Source: Streptomyces sp. NBC_00670
GTDB lineage: Bacteria > Actinomycetota > Actinomycetes > Streptomycetales > Streptomycetaceae
Assembly: GCF_036226765.1 (NCBI RefSeq)
Contig: NZ_CP109017.1
Span: 7,255,001-7,319,000 of the forward strand
Direction of reading: 5' to 3'
DNA: 64,000 nt
Shown: piece by piece, positions 16,218-24,764 of the stretch
Layout: the number at the start of each line of letters is the position of its first letter
Position numbering within the stretch: the first letter of the stretch is position 1
Notes under the pieces: model-generated
What the model was told of the DNA's origin: nothing
The model's database searches: none
Seen by the model: the letters and a program-made list of their open reading frames with translations, nothing else
Made by a program: the position numbers and the translations under genes

Positions 16218-16299
16218 GGGACCCTCCTCACTCCTGTGTCACAGAGGCGGTGGGTACCCCGCGGGACGGCCGTGATGCGCTCGCGGGCCACTTGGACGG

Positions 16300-17259
16300 C
16301 TACCGGGACGGCGCCCCGGACGGTGTCTCGGACGGCGGTCCGGAAGGAGTCCCGGCCGGCGGCCCCAGCACCGCCCCCACCGCCGCGCACGCCTGTTCGC
16401 GCAGCCAGCGGTGGGCCCGGTCGTTGTCGTGGCGCCGGTGCCACATGAGGTGCACCGGGATCGGCGGCATCGCCACGGGCAGCGCGAGCGTCGTCAGCCC
16501 CAGCGTGTCGAGCGCGGTACGGGAGATGGTGCCGGGAACGGCGACGAGGAGATCGGTCTCCCGGACCAGTTGCAGGGCCGTCGCCGCGCTCGGGGCCGCC
16601 GCGACGACCGTCCGCCGCAGCCCGAGGGCCTCCATCGCCGCGTCGACCGGGTCGTGCAGCCGGCCGCGGCGGGAGACGGTCAAATGCTCGGCCGCGGCGT
16701 ATCGCTCGACGGTCAGCGGCCGCGCGGTGAGCGGGTGGCCGGTGCGCAGCGCGACGACGAGCCGGTCCTCGCCGAGGAGCAGGCTCTGGACGTCGGGCAG
16801 CGCCGACGGAGCGGTCCCGGACGCCAGGTCCACCTCTCCGCGCCGCAGCTCGGGGGTGTCGGAGGCGGCCTCCGCCACCAGCCGCAGCCGCACCCCCGGC
16901 GCCTGCCGGTGCACCGCGGCCACCAGGGCCGGGCCGCACGCAGCGGTGAGCGCGTCGTGCCAGCGCACGGTGAACACCCGCTCCAGCGTGTCCAGTTCGA
17001 GCTCCCGACGGGTGGACAGCACGGCGTGGGCGCGGTGCACCAGGTCGTGCACCTCCTCACGCAGCGCCAGTGCGTGCGCGGTCGGGACCATCGTGTGCCC
17101 CGAGCGGACGAGGACCGGGTCGCCGGTCGCCTTGCGGATCCGGCCGAGCGTACGGCTCATCGCGGGAGCCGTCACATGCAACCGGGCGGCGGCCCCGGCG
17201 ACGCTCCCCTCCTCCAGGAGCGCGTCGAGGGCGGTGAGCAGATTCAGGTCCAATTGCAT
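16300..17259 (-). CDS. LysR family transcriptional regulator
   Basis: This 319-residue regulator has an N-terminal winged HTH ('LNLLTALDALLEEGSVAGAAARLHVTAPAMSRTLGRIRKATGDPVLVR') of the NahR/NodD-like branch. A periplasmic-binding-fold effector domain (about 90-295) follows. The tail is unusual: a short Gly-Pro-Ser/Thr repeat ('GPPAGTPSGPPSETPSGAPSR'). It faces the IMPase-like gene and is likely to control it and itself. ATG 17259 gives the normal family N-terminus; ATG 17271 is possible, and neither has a clear Shine-Dalgarno. Confidence 0.88.
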   Translation of the reverse strand: MQLDLNLLTALDALLEEGSVAGAAARLHVTAPAMSRTLGRIRKATGDPVLVRSGHTMVPTAHALALREEVHDLVHRAHAVLSTRRELELDTLERVFTVRWHDALTAACGPALVAAVHRQAPGVRLRLVAEAASDTPELRRGEVDLASGTAPSALPDVQSLLLGEDRLVVALRTGHPLTARPLTVERYAAAEHLTVSRRGRLHDPVDAAMEALGLRRTVVAAAPSAATALQLVRETDLLVAVPGTISRTALDTLGLTTLALPVAMPPIPVHLMWHRRHDNDRAHRWLREQACAAVGAVLGPPAGTPSGPPSETPSGAPSR

Positions 17260-17443
17260 GTGGGTAAGCATAGAGATGACGAACATGCATTTGTGGTTAA
17301 TCCGCAGGCTCCCTAACGTCGTGTGCAGGCCGCTTCGCCCGAGCGAGTGAGGGCGACGGCGGCGGTTCCTCCGTCGGGGCCCCTCATCGGGGCCCATCGT
17401 CGAAGGGCCGCCTCAATTCCCCTTCGACGTACAGGAGTTCGCC

Positions 17444-18256
17444 ATGTCCGCGATCAAGACCGCCGGTATCGACGAGGTGCTGCTGGGCGAGGTCCGCACC
17501 GCCGTCGAGACGGCCGGCACCACCCTGCGCGACCGCTACACCACCCACGCGCGCGCCCTCAGCCTGAAGGAGATCATCGACGAGCTCCAGGCCAACGACG
17601 ACGCCGTCCTCGCTGTCCTGAAGCAGCCCCTCCTCGACGCCCGCCCGGGCTCGCAGTGGGCCGAGGACGAGCTCGAGGGCGGGGCGCTGCCGGACGGCGA
17701 GTGGTGGGTCGTCGACCCGGCCGAGGGCAACATCAACCACGTCCACGGCATGCCCGACTGGGCGGTCACCGCCACCCTGGTGAGCGACAACCGCCCCGTG
17801 CTGACGGTCGTTCACCTGCCGCTCACCGGCGACACCTACACCGCGCTCGCGGGCAACGGCGCCCACCTCAACGGCGAGCCCCTGCGTGTCTCCGCCAAGA
17901 CGGACGTGGGCGCCGCCCTCGTCGGCACCGGACAGGCCAAGCCCGGCGAGGACCAGGAGACCTTCCGCCGGATCGGCGAGTCGGTCACGGCCCTGCTGAC
18001 GGCCGGACTGGTGGTCCGGGTCTCCGTCCCGGCCACCCTCCAGCTCATCCATGTCGCCGCCGGCCGCATGGAGGCCTTCTGGCAGCACTCCGACGTGCGC
18101 TCCGGCCTGGTGTCCGGCGCCCTCCTCGTCGCCGAGGCCGGCGGTGTCGTGACCGACCTCCACGGCGCCCCCTGGACACCCGCGCACCGCGACTTCCTGG
18201 CCGCCGCGCCGGGCGTCCACCGGGCCGTCGCCGACGCGCTGGCCCCCGTCAAGTGA
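17444..18256 (+). CDS. inositol monophosphatase-like protein with degenerate metal motif
   Basis: This 270-residue protein follows the FIG/IMPase fold, but the key motifs are altered. The DPxDGTxN motif reads 'DPAEGNINHVHG', with the second Asp as Glu and the Thr as Asn. The 'GEE' site is 'WAEDELEGG'. The C-terminal WDxAAG motif reads 'RSGLVSGALLVAEAGG', lacking the Asp that normally binds metal. It may therefore be a weak, altered or non-phosphatase member. It is probably co-transcribed with the next gene 40 bases downstream and divergent from a LysR gene. Confidence 0.8.
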   Translation: MSAIKTAGIDEVLLGEVRTAVETAGTTLRDRYTTHARALSLKEIIDELQANDDAVLAVLKQPLLDARPGSQWAEDELEGGALPDGEWWVVDPAEGNINHVHGMPDWAVTATLVSDNRPVLTVVHLPLTGDTYTALAGNGAHLNGEPLRVSAKTDVGAALVGTGQAKPGEDQETFRRIGESVTALLTAGLVVRVSVPATLQLIHVAAGRMEAFWQHSDVRSGLVSGALLVAEAGGVVTDLHGAPWTPAHRDFLAAAPGVHRAVADALAPVK

Positions 18257-18296
18257 CCCGACGACAGACCCCCCAACGGACAAGGAAGCACCGCGC

Positions 18297-18944
18297 ATGA
18301 CCACCCTCGGCATCCTCGGCGCCGGACGCGTCGGCACCAACCTGGCCCGCACGTTCGCCCTCGCCGGTCACGACATCGTCGTCGGCCGCCGCGACCCCGC
18401 CGCCGAACTCCCGGGCGGAGCGGAGGAGTTCGGACCCCGTATCCGGTTCACCGACCAGCGCACCGCCGCCGCCACCGGCGACGTCGTCATCAACGCCACG
18501 CCCGGCGACACCGCCCTCGCCCGGCTGGGGGAACTGCGGGACGAACTCGCCGGGAAGATCCTCGTCGACGTCTCCAACGCCACCCGGCACGGCCCGGACG
18601 GCCTCCCCGGCGAGCTGATGTACCCGGACGGCAGCCTCGGGGAGCGGCTCCAGCGGGCGCTGCCCGCCACGCGTGTCGTCAAGACCCTCAACACCATGCT
18701 CTACATGGTGATGACCGCGCCCGAGTCCCTGGCCACCTCGCCCACCGCCTACCTCTCCGGCGACGACCAGGACGCCAAGGACACCGCGGCCCGGCTCCTG
18801 GGAGACCTGGGCTGGAAGGCCGACCGGATCGAGGACCTCGGCGACATCACCACCGCGCGCGCCACCGAGGCCGTCATCCTGCTGGTGACCCACGTGCTGC
18901 GCCGCAGGGGACTCCGGCCGCTCGCGGTGTCCGCGTCCGGCTGA
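18297..18944 (+). CDS. NADPH-dependent F420-reductase-like protein
   Basis: This 215-residue protein has one Rossmann domain with 'LGILGAGRVGTNLARTFALAGHDIVVGRRDP' at its start, matching the F420-NADP oxidoreductase / NADP-binding family. 'DVVINATPGDTALARL' and 'VVKTLNTMLYMVM' fit the family, where the latter region binds F420 or another flavin-like partner. AAGGAAG lies upstream of the ATG. It shares the operon with the IMPase-like gene, and its own stop is followed by a perfect hairpin. Confidence 0.82.
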   Translation: MTTLGILGAGRVGTNLARTFALAGHDIVVGRRDPAAELPGGAEEFGPRIRFTDQRTAAATGDVVINATPGDTALARLGELRDELAGKILVDVSNATRHGPDGLPGELMYPDGSLGERLQRALPATRVVKTLNTMLYMVMTAPESLATSPTAYLSGDDQDAKDTAARLLGDLGWKADRIEDLGDITTARATEAVILLVTHVLRRRGLRPLAVSASG

Positions 18945-18965
18945 GCCGCCGCCCCCGGGCGAGTC

Positions 18966-18990
18966 CCGGGCCCGCTCGCCGGGCCCGGGG
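18966..18990. terminator. stem-loop terminator between convergent genes
   Basis: A perfect 10-base-pair stem (CCCGGGCCCG, complement 18981-18990) with a 5-base loop lies between the F420-reductase-like gene and the convergent DUF488 gene. Confidence 0.7.
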
Positions 18991-19028
18991 CCGCTCACCG
19001 GAGGCGAGGCCGTCCCCGCGGCCCGCCC

Positions 19029-19394
19029 TCACTTCCGCAGCAGCCCCGCCAGTACCTCTGCCTCGCTGATCGCGGGGTCCTTCGTCGCCGTCAGCAGCGT
19101 CAGCGGCCGGTCCCTGGCCAGGTCGCGCAGGTGGGCCAGGGCGTCCGCCCGCTCGGGGTCGTCCTTCAGTTCCGCCCGGTAGCGGTGGCCGAACTCCTCG
19201 AAGCGGTCCGGGTCGTGGCCGTACCACTTGCGCAGTTCCGTGGACGGGGCCACCTGTTTGCACCACTCGTCCAGCCGGGCCCGCTCCTTGCTCATACCCC
19301 GGGGCCAGATCCGGTCGACCAGGACGCGGGCGCCGTCGCCCCGCTCGGGGTCCTCGTAGACCCGGCGGACGTGCACCGTCCTCTTGCCTGCCAT
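19029..19394 (-). CDS. DUF488 family (YeaO-like) protein
   Basis: This 121-residue soluble protein has the YeaO-type DUF488 signature: 'VHVRRVYEDPERGDGARVLVDRIWPRGMSKERARLDEWCKQVAPSTELRKWYGHDPDRFEEF' and 'RPLTLLTATKDPAISEAEVL'. The family is widespread and uncharacterised biochemically. GAGGAGG precedes the ATG. It stands alone, convergent with the F420-reductase-like gene. Confidence 0.9.
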   Translation of the reverse strand: MAGKRTVHVRRVYEDPERGDGARVLVDRIWPRGMSKERARLDEWCKQVAPSTELRKWYGHDPDRFEEFGHRYRAELKDDPERADALAHLRDLARDRPLTLLTATKDPAISEAEVLAGLLRK

Positions 19395-19512
19395 GGGTAC
19401 CTCCTCGTGCGGTGCCGGGACCGCGGCTGCCGCCGCTCCGGTCGAGTCACCCCCGCTCGAACCACGCTACCCGCGCATGCCGCGTCCCCGCGGAGCCGCA
19501 AGCGTCCAGCGT

Positions 19513-19554
19513 GTTGACATGGGCATGATCAACTCCTAGCGTGGCAAAGCGCTT
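19513..19554 (+). promoter_or_regulatory. promoter TTGACA-N17-TAGCGT with overlapping operator
   Basis: TTGACA (19514-19519) and TAGCGT (19537-19542) are spaced by exactly 17 bases, the best sigma-HrdB-type match I found in the window. A GTTGA...TCAAC inverted repeat overlaps the -35 region. The palindrome AAGCGCTT (19547-19554) lies where transcription should start, a typical LacI-family repressor position. It should drive the GH92 gene. Confidence 0.6.
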
Positions 19555-19656
19555 CTTCCCGGCATTCGTCCCGCCCCGGACCCGCACCCCCGTGCGGCCC
19601 GAGAGTCCGGCGCCTGCCCCCGCACCCGTGCCCGCCGACCCGGCGGACGCCGCTTC

Positions 19657-19668
19657 GACAACGTTGTC
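19657..19668. promoter_or_regulatory. GACAACGTTGTC palindrome, LacI-type operator
   Basis: This perfect 12-base palindrome with a central CG lies in the GH92 leader. LacI-family sugar repressors of Streptomyces bind such sites upstream of glycosidase genes. The regulator is not encoded nearby. Confidence 0.6.
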
Positions 19669-19736
19669 AGAAGGGCTCCCCACCCGGCCCGCACGGCCAC
19701 CCCCCACCCCTCATCCCTCTCCACAGGAGGCGGTTC

Positions 19737-22700
19737 ATGAGATCCCTCTTGACCGGTGCCGGGCGCCGCGCACCGCGTCCGCGTCCACCGCGAGGGCGGC
19801 GCCTGGTCGCCCTGACCGGCGCGGGCGCCGGCCTGGCCCTGGTCGCCACGTTCGCGGTGCCCGCCCAGTCCTTGGCCGTGTCCGCCGAGACGGCGACGGC
19901 GGGGGCGGCGGCCGTCACGGACCCCGCGAGCCTGGTCAACCCGTTCATCGGGACGTCCAACGACGCCAACGACTTCCCCGGCGCCGACGTCCCGTTCGGC
20001 ATGGTCCAGTGGAGCCCGGACACCCCCTCGCGGCCGCCCGGCGGCGGCTACGAGTACAAGGACTCCTCGATCACCGGCTTCAGCCTCACCCACATCGCCG
20101 GGCCGGGCTGCGGCGCCGCCGGTGACATACCGGTGCTGCCCACCGTGGGCGCGGTCGACTACGGCGCCCGGGACTCCTTCGCGCACTCCGCCGAGTCCGC
20201 GACGGCCGGCTCGTACAAGGTGGCCCTGGACAACAAGGTGACCACCGAGCTGACCGCCACCACCCGCAGTGGCATGGCCCGCTTCACCTTTCCCTCCACC
20301 ACCCAGGCCAACCTGCTGTTCAAGCTCGGCAGCAGCCAGAACGGCGGCTCGAACACCAAGTTCACCGCCGTCTCCAGCACCGAGGTGAGCGGCCAGGTCA
20401 CCAGCGGCAAGTTCTGCGGTGCCGGCAACACCTACACCGTCTACTTCGACGTGGTCTTCGACCGGCCGTTCACCGCGCAGAGCACCTCCGGCGCCAACTC
20501 CCGCGTCACCTTCGACACTTCCGGGAGCCAGACCCTCCGTGCCAAGGTCGGCGTCTCCTACGTCTCCGTGGCGGGCGCCGTCGCCAACCGCACCGCCGAG
20601 GCGCCGGGCTGGGACTTCGACGCCACCCGGAACGCCGCCCACACGGCGTGGAACGGCGCGCTCGGAAAGATCGGCATCTCCGGCGGCACCACCGACCAGC
20701 AGACCATGTTCTACACCGCGCTCTACCACTCGCTGCTGCACCCGAACGTCATCAGTGACACCAATGGGCAGTACTACGGCTTCGACGGCAGGACACACAC
20801 CGTCGACTCCGGTCACGACGCCGCCTACGCCAACTACTCCGGCTGGGACATCTACCGCTCCCAGGCGCAGCTGGAGGCGCTGGTCAGTCCCCAAGTCGCC
20901 TCGGACACCGCCCAGTCGATGGTCGACGACTACCGGCAGACCGGGATCTTCCCCAAGTGGTCGGAGAACAACGGCGAGTCCTACGTCATGGTCGGCGACC
21001 CGGCGGCCGCCATCATCGCCGACTACCACGCCTTCGGCGCCCGCGACTTCGACACCTCCGCCGCGCTGGAGGGCCTGGTCAAGCAGGCCAGCACCACCAA
21101 CAACGACCGGCCGGGCCTGAACTACCTCAACACCCCCGGCTACATGCCGCACGACGGCAGCTACGGCTGCTGCAACTTCTACGGCCCTGTGGCCACCACG
21201 CTGGAGTACGACACCGCCGACTTCGCACTCTCCGCGTTCGCCGGCGCGCTCGGCGACACCGCCCACCAGCGCACGTACGCCAACCGCGCGCAGGACTGGC
21301 GCGGCACGCTCAACCCGGCCTCCGGTTTCGTCCAGCCGCGCAACGCCGACGGCACCTGGACCGGCGGCTTCGATCCGACCAGTGGCACCGACATGGTCGA
21401 GGCCGACTCCTGGATCTACACCGGGATGGTCCCCTTCGACGTGGCCGGGCTGGCCGCTGCCAAGGGCGGCAACGCCGTGATGAGCGACTACCTCGACACC
21501 GTGCTGCGCAGCTACACCGGCGCGAACGGCTACGCCTGGGTCGGCAACGAGCCCAGCATCGAACTGCCCTGGGAGTACGACTACATCGGCGAGCCGTACA
21601 AGACGCAGGCCACCGTGCGCTCCGTCCAGGACCAGATCTGGGCCAACAGCCCCGCCGGTCTCGCCGACGGCAACGACGACCTCGGCGCGATGAGCGCGTG
21701 GTACGTCTGGTCGGCGCTCGGCATGTTCCCGATGACCCCCGGCACCGACGACCTGGCCCTCGGCTCCCCGCTGTTCCCGCAGGCCGTCGTCACCCTGCCC
21801 TCGGGCAGGACGCTGACGATCAATGGTGACGGCGCCGCGGACAACGCGCCCTACGTGCAGTCCGCGACCTTCGACGGCGCGGCGTGGAACAACGCGTACG
21901 CGCCCACGAACGCCCTCAGCGAAGGAGGCACCCTCACCTACCGGCTCGGCACCACCGCCAACACCTCCTGGGCGAGCGCGGCGAGCGCGGCACCGCCCTC
22001 CTACCACGGCTCCGTCGTCGCCCCGCCCGGCCCGCGGGCCGGTGCCCTCACCGCCGGTGTCGGCTCCGGCCTGTGCGTCGACGTCGACCACTCGGGCACC
22101 GCGGACGGCACCGCCGTACAGCTCTGGGGCTGCGACAGCACCTACGCCCAGGACTGGACGGTCGCCGGTGACGGCACCCTGCGGGCGCTCGGCAAGTGCC
22201 TGGACGTGGCGAACAGCGGCACCACCAACGGCACCGCGGTGCGGCTGTGGACCTGCAACGGCACCGGCGCGCAGGTCTGGTCCGCGGGCTCCGACGGGGC
22301 TCTGGTGAACGCCAATTCCAAGCTGTGCCTGGACGATCCGGACTCCGCCACCACCGAGGGCACCCACCTCCAGATCCACGACTGCAACGGCACGGCCGCC
22401 CAGAAGTGGACCCTGCCGGCGGCCCCGGCCGCCCGCTCCGGAGCCGTCACCGCGGGCGTCGGCTCCGGGCTCTGCCTGGACGACAAGGGAGGCGCCACGG
22501 CCAACGGCACGCCGATCCAGCTCTACGGCTGCAACGGCAGTGACGCCCAGACGGTGACGGTGGCGGCCGACAGCACGCTGCGCGTCAAGGGCGGCTGCCT
22601 GGACGCCGCGGGCAGCGGCACCACCAACGGCACCAAGGTGCAGCTGTACACCTGCAACGGGACCAACGCCCAGCAGTGGCGGGCCACTTCCTCGGGCCAG

Positions 22701-22823
22701 TTGATCAACGGCAACTCCGGGCTCTGCCTGGACGTGCCCAACTCGTCCACCACCGAGGGCACCCAGCTCCAGCTCTACGAGTGCAACGGCAGCGCCGCCC
22801 AGAAGTGGACGCTGCCCGCCTGA
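19737..22823 (+). CDS. secreted GH92 alpha-mannosidase with two ricin-B lectin domains
   Basis: This 1028-residue exported enzyme has a signal peptide (about 1-48 or slightly longer). The GH92 N-terminal beta-sandwich starts at 'LVNPFIGTSNDANDFPGADVPFGMVQWSPDT', and the catalytic alpha-barrel extends to about 740. GH92 landmarks are 'GNEPSIELPWEYDYIGEPYKTQ' and 'GNDDLGAMSAWYVWSALGMFPMTPGTDD'; GH92 enzymes are Ca-dependent exo-alpha-mannosidases that use these acidic residues. Two ricin-B (CBM13) domains follow at about 767-894 and 899-1028, each with three 'GLCxD...QxW'-type repeats. It probably trims fungal or glycoprotein mannans outside the cell. Confidence 0.92.
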   Translation: MRSLLTGAGRRAPRPRPPRGRRLVALTGAGAGLALVATFAVPAQSLAVSAETATAGAAAVTDPASLVNPFIGTSNDANDFPGADVPFGMVQWSPDTPSRPPGGGYEYKDSSITGFSLTHIAGPGCGAAGDIPVLPTVGAVDYGARDSFAHSAESATAGSYKVALDNKVTTELTATTRSGMARFTFPSTTQANLLFKLGSSQNGGSNTKFTAVSSTEVSGQVTSGKFCGAGNTYTVYFDVVFDRPFTAQSTSGANSRVTFDTSGSQTLRAKVGVSYVSVAGAVANRTAEAPGWDFDATRNAAHTAWNGALGKIGISGGTTDQQTMFYTALYHSLLHPNVISDTNGQYYGFDGRTHTVDSGHDAAYANYSGWDIYRSQAQLEALVSPQVASDTAQSMVDDYRQTGIFPKWSENNGESYVMVGDPAAAIIADYHAFGARDFDTSAALEGLVKQASTTNNDRPGLNYLNTPGYMPHDGSYGCCNFYGPVATTLEYDTADFALSAFAGALGDTAHQRTYANRAQDWRGTLNPASGFVQPRNADGTWTGGFDPTSGTDMVEADSWIYTGMVPFDVAGLAAAKGGNAVMSDYLDTVLRSYTGANGYAWVGNEPSIELPWEYDYIGEPYKTQATVRSVQDQIWANSPAGLADGNDDLGAMSAWYVWSALGMFPMTPGTDDLALGSPLFPQAVVTLPSGRTLTINGDGAADNAPYVQSATFDGAAWNNAYAPTNALSEGGTLTYRLGTTANTSWASAASAAPPSYHGSVVAPPGPRAGALTAGVGSGLCVDVDHSGTADGTAVQLWGCDSTYAQDWTVAGDGTLRALGKCLDVANSGTTNGTAVRLWTCNGTGAQVWSAGSDGALVNANSKLCLDDPDSATTEGTHLQIHDCNGTAAQKWTLPAAPAARSGAVTAGVGSGLCLDDKGGATANGTPIQLYGCNGSDAQTVTVAADSTLRVKGGCLDAAGSGTTNGTKVQLYTCNGTNAQQWRATSSGQLINGNSGLCLDVPNSSTTEGTQLQLYECNGSAAQKWTLPA

Positions 22824-22844
22824 CCGGCGCGGCGGGCACACGAC

Positions 22845-22894
22845 GGCCGGCCGGCTCCCCGCACACGGCAGGTGTGCGCGGGAACCGGCCGGCC
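22845..22894. terminator. long bipartite stem-loop terminator
   Basis: GGCCGGCCGG (22845-22854) pairs with CCGGCCGGCC (22885-22894), and an inner GCACAC/GTGTGC stem closes a short loop. It lies between the convergent GH92 and GH64 genes and can serve both. Confidence 0.75.
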
Positions 22895-22917
22895 GCCGTT
22901 TCCCCGGCCGGCTCACC

Positions 22918-24582
22918 TCACTTGGTGAACGTGAACCAGTTGACGTTGACGAACTCCGTGCTGCTCTCCGCGAAGGTGAGGTAGACGTCGTGCACGCCGG
23001 TCACCGAGCGGGTGACGTTGGCCGGGATCGTGCGCCAGCTCTGCCAGCCGCCGGTGTCACCGAGGTCGATCTCCGCGATCTGCGGCCCGGTCGCGCTGTC
23101 CACCCGCACCCGGATCGCCCCGCTCACCCCGGCACCGACCCCCGAGGCGACCCGCGCCACGAACTGCGTGGGGGAGGAGCCGCCGAAGTCCAGGGAGGCG
23201 TACTTCAGCCAGTCACCGGCCGCGAGGTACCCCACGTCCTGGCCGCCCCCGCTGTCGGAGCAGCTCTCGGTCTGCGTGCCGCTCTGGGAGCTGTAGTTCT
23301 CCGCCTGGACGGTGGCGTACGCGCTGGTGCCGCCGCCCCCGCCGTTGTCCCCGCCCCCGCCCGAGCCCCCGGAGCCGGCGCCGAGGGTGAGGGTCCAGGA
23401 GGTGGGCGCCGGGTCCTGGAGGTGCCCGTCGACCGGGGCGCTGCCGGTGGGGCCGACGTCGTCGTACGGGAAGGCGTAGCCGACGGTCGAGTACTTGTGC
23501 ACCAGCCGGGCGTAGTGGTTGGTGATCGACTCCGTGTAGTACTGGTCGGGCCGCACCCCGCTCGGCTGGTTGGCGCCGCCGGAGACCAGCAGGTCGGAGC
23601 GGTTGAGGGCGGCGGCGAGCCGGGCCGCGACGGCACCGCGCGCGTCGGACCCGGAGTTGTACAGCGGGCCGCTCGCGCAGCCGAAGATGTCGGCGGCGGA
23701 GGGCTTGGTGAACGGCACCCCGTTGGTGTTGAGCCCGGAGAAGGTCAGGACGTCACCGCTGACCCGCCCCGAGTAGGCGCCGATCGAGCCCTGGCCGTCG
23801 ATGGTGAGGGTGTTGTTGCGGAAGTAGTCCCAGACGCGGGTCAGATACGGGTTCCAGTACGAGCCGAAGTCCGCCGGGGCGTGCGAGGGCGCCAGGACGC
23901 GCAGGACCGCGCCGGAGGAGTCGGTGGCGATCAGCCGGTCCCACGGGGCCCCGTCCGCCGAGTGCTGCGACCGCAGGCCCGAGGCGATGTTGGCCAGCGC
24001 GGTCGAGGGCAGCGCGGGCACCGACTGGTTGCCGGCGGCGCCGGTGGTGGACATCGAGATCGGCAGGGCGACCATGTCCACGTAGCTGATGTTGGCGTAC
24101 AGGTTGGCCGAGTTGTACGTGAACTCGGCGAAGCCCCAGTTGGTGGTCCAGTTGGGGTCGTTGCTGGTGAAGCCGGGCTGCACGAGGCCGGGCCTGCCGC
24201 CGTTGAGGCTCGCCGGGTTGACGAAGAACTGGATCTTCTTCCCGACGGAGAACCAGACCCGGCCGCCGATGACGTAGTCGCGCAGCGTCAGCCGGACGGG
24301 CGAGGAGCCGGAACCGCCGAGGGCGATGGAGTAGTCGGGTGTCGGGGTCTGCACGGCGGAGACGTCCGCCAGCCGGTGGAAGACGCCGTCGGCGGTGACG
24401 AAGCCGGGCCAGCCGGAGGTGTCGGCGCCGGTGACGTAGGCGTACACCTGCGCGGAACTGCCGGAGTTGTTGGCCAGGACGAGGGGGAGGTTGGCGGCGG
24501 CGCTGGCGGTGCCGGCGGTCGCGAGGGGGAGCGCGGCGGCGGTGGCCACCGCGGCGGTGAGAAGGGCACGACGGGAGAGCAC
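22918..24582 (-). CDS. secreted GH64 beta-1,3-glucanase with CBM6-like domain
   Basis: This 554-residue protein has a twin-arginine-like signal ('MLSRRALLTAAVATAAALPLA'). The GH64 laminaripentaose-producing glucanase domain spans about 30-390 ('LPLVLANNSGSSAQVYAYVTG', 'GRVWFSVGKKIQFFVNP', 'WDYFRNNTLTIDGQGSIGAYSG'). A Gly-rich linker (about 400-425) joins a C-terminal CBM6-type domain ('VQAENYSSQSGTQTE', 'VGYLAAGDWLKYASLDFG', 'GWQSWRTIPANV', 'HDVYLTF'). It cleaves beta-1,3-glucan of fungal walls. The GTG start has GGAG upstream. A LacI-type operator and a DasR-like repeat lie in its promoter region. Confidence 0.92.
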   Translation of the reverse strand: MLSRRALLTAAVATAAALPLATAGTASAAANLPLVLANNSGSSAQVYAYVTGADTSGWPGFVTADGVFHRLADVSAVQTPTPDYSIALGGSGSSPVRLTLRDYVIGGRVWFSVGKKIQFFVNPASLNGGRPGLVQPGFTSNDPNWTTNWGFAEFTYNSANLYANISYVDMVALPISMSTTGAAGNQSVPALPSTALANIASGLRSQHSADGAPWDRLIATDSSGAVLRVLAPSHAPADFGSYWNPYLTRVWDYFRNNTLTIDGQGSIGAYSGRVSGDVLTFSGLNTNGVPFTKPSAADIFGCASGPLYNSGSDARGAVAARLAAALNRSDLLVSGGANQPSGVRPDQYYTESITNHYARLVHKYSTVGYAFPYDDVGPTGSAPVDGHLQDPAPTSWTLTLGAGSGGSGGGGDNGGGGGTSAYATVQAENYSSQSGTQTESCSDSGGGQDVGYLAAGDWLKYASLDFGGSSPTQFVARVASGVGAGVSGAIRVRVDSATGPQIAEIDLGDTGGWQSWRTIPANVTRSVTGVHDVYLTFAESSTEFVNVNWFTFTK

Positions 24583-24625
24583 GACGGGCTCCTGGGGAGT
24601 GAGTGTGGGGTGGAGAGTGCCGTGT

Positions 24626-24639
24626 TGAGAGCGCTCTCA
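24626..24639. promoter_or_regulatory. TGAGAGCGCTCTCA palindrome (CebR/LacI-type operator)
   Basis: This perfect 14-base palindrome differs from the CebR operator TGGGAGCGCTCCCA by one base per arm. It lies 44 bases upstream of the GH64 start. CebR represses cellulase and glucan-utilisation genes in Streptomyces, so control of this glucanase by it or a paralogue is likely. Confidence 0.65.
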
Positions 24640-24663
24640 GGGGAGTGAGCGCGTGTTCCCACT

Positions 24664-24679
24664 ATTGGACTGAACCAAT
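24664..24679. promoter_or_regulatory. ATTGG-N6-CCAAT inverted repeat, DasR-like
   Basis: The 16-base sequence matches the DasR-site layout (TGG....ACCA) at 11 of 16 positions. It lies between the GH64 gene and the divergent methyltransferase gene and could act on either. Confidence 0.35.
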
Positions 24680-24764
24680 CGGTCGGTCAAGAGGTGTGCA
24701 CGTCAAGGACGTTGCCGAGGGTGCCGTCCGGTTCCTTTTCGGGGTGAACGTCGTTGATCTCCAC

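Larger units (their letters stand above)
19395..19736. other. 342-base regulatory region upstream of GH92 gene
   Basis: There is no supported gene. It holds a near-consensus housekeeping promoter and two LacI-type palindromes (listed separately). The predicted transcript leader is about 190 bases long, and the GH92 gene starts after CAGGAGG. Confidence 0.6.

Noticed and set aside
19536..22916. 1126-residue minus-strand open frame opposite the GH92 gene
   Set aside because: It is antisense to a clear GH92/ricin-B gene, is Gly/Val/Ala/Arg-rich, and has no domain; long shadow frames are normal at this GC content.
22990..24648. 552-residue plus-strand open frame opposite the GH64 gene
   Set aside because: Shadow of the GH64 gene with no recognisable domain.
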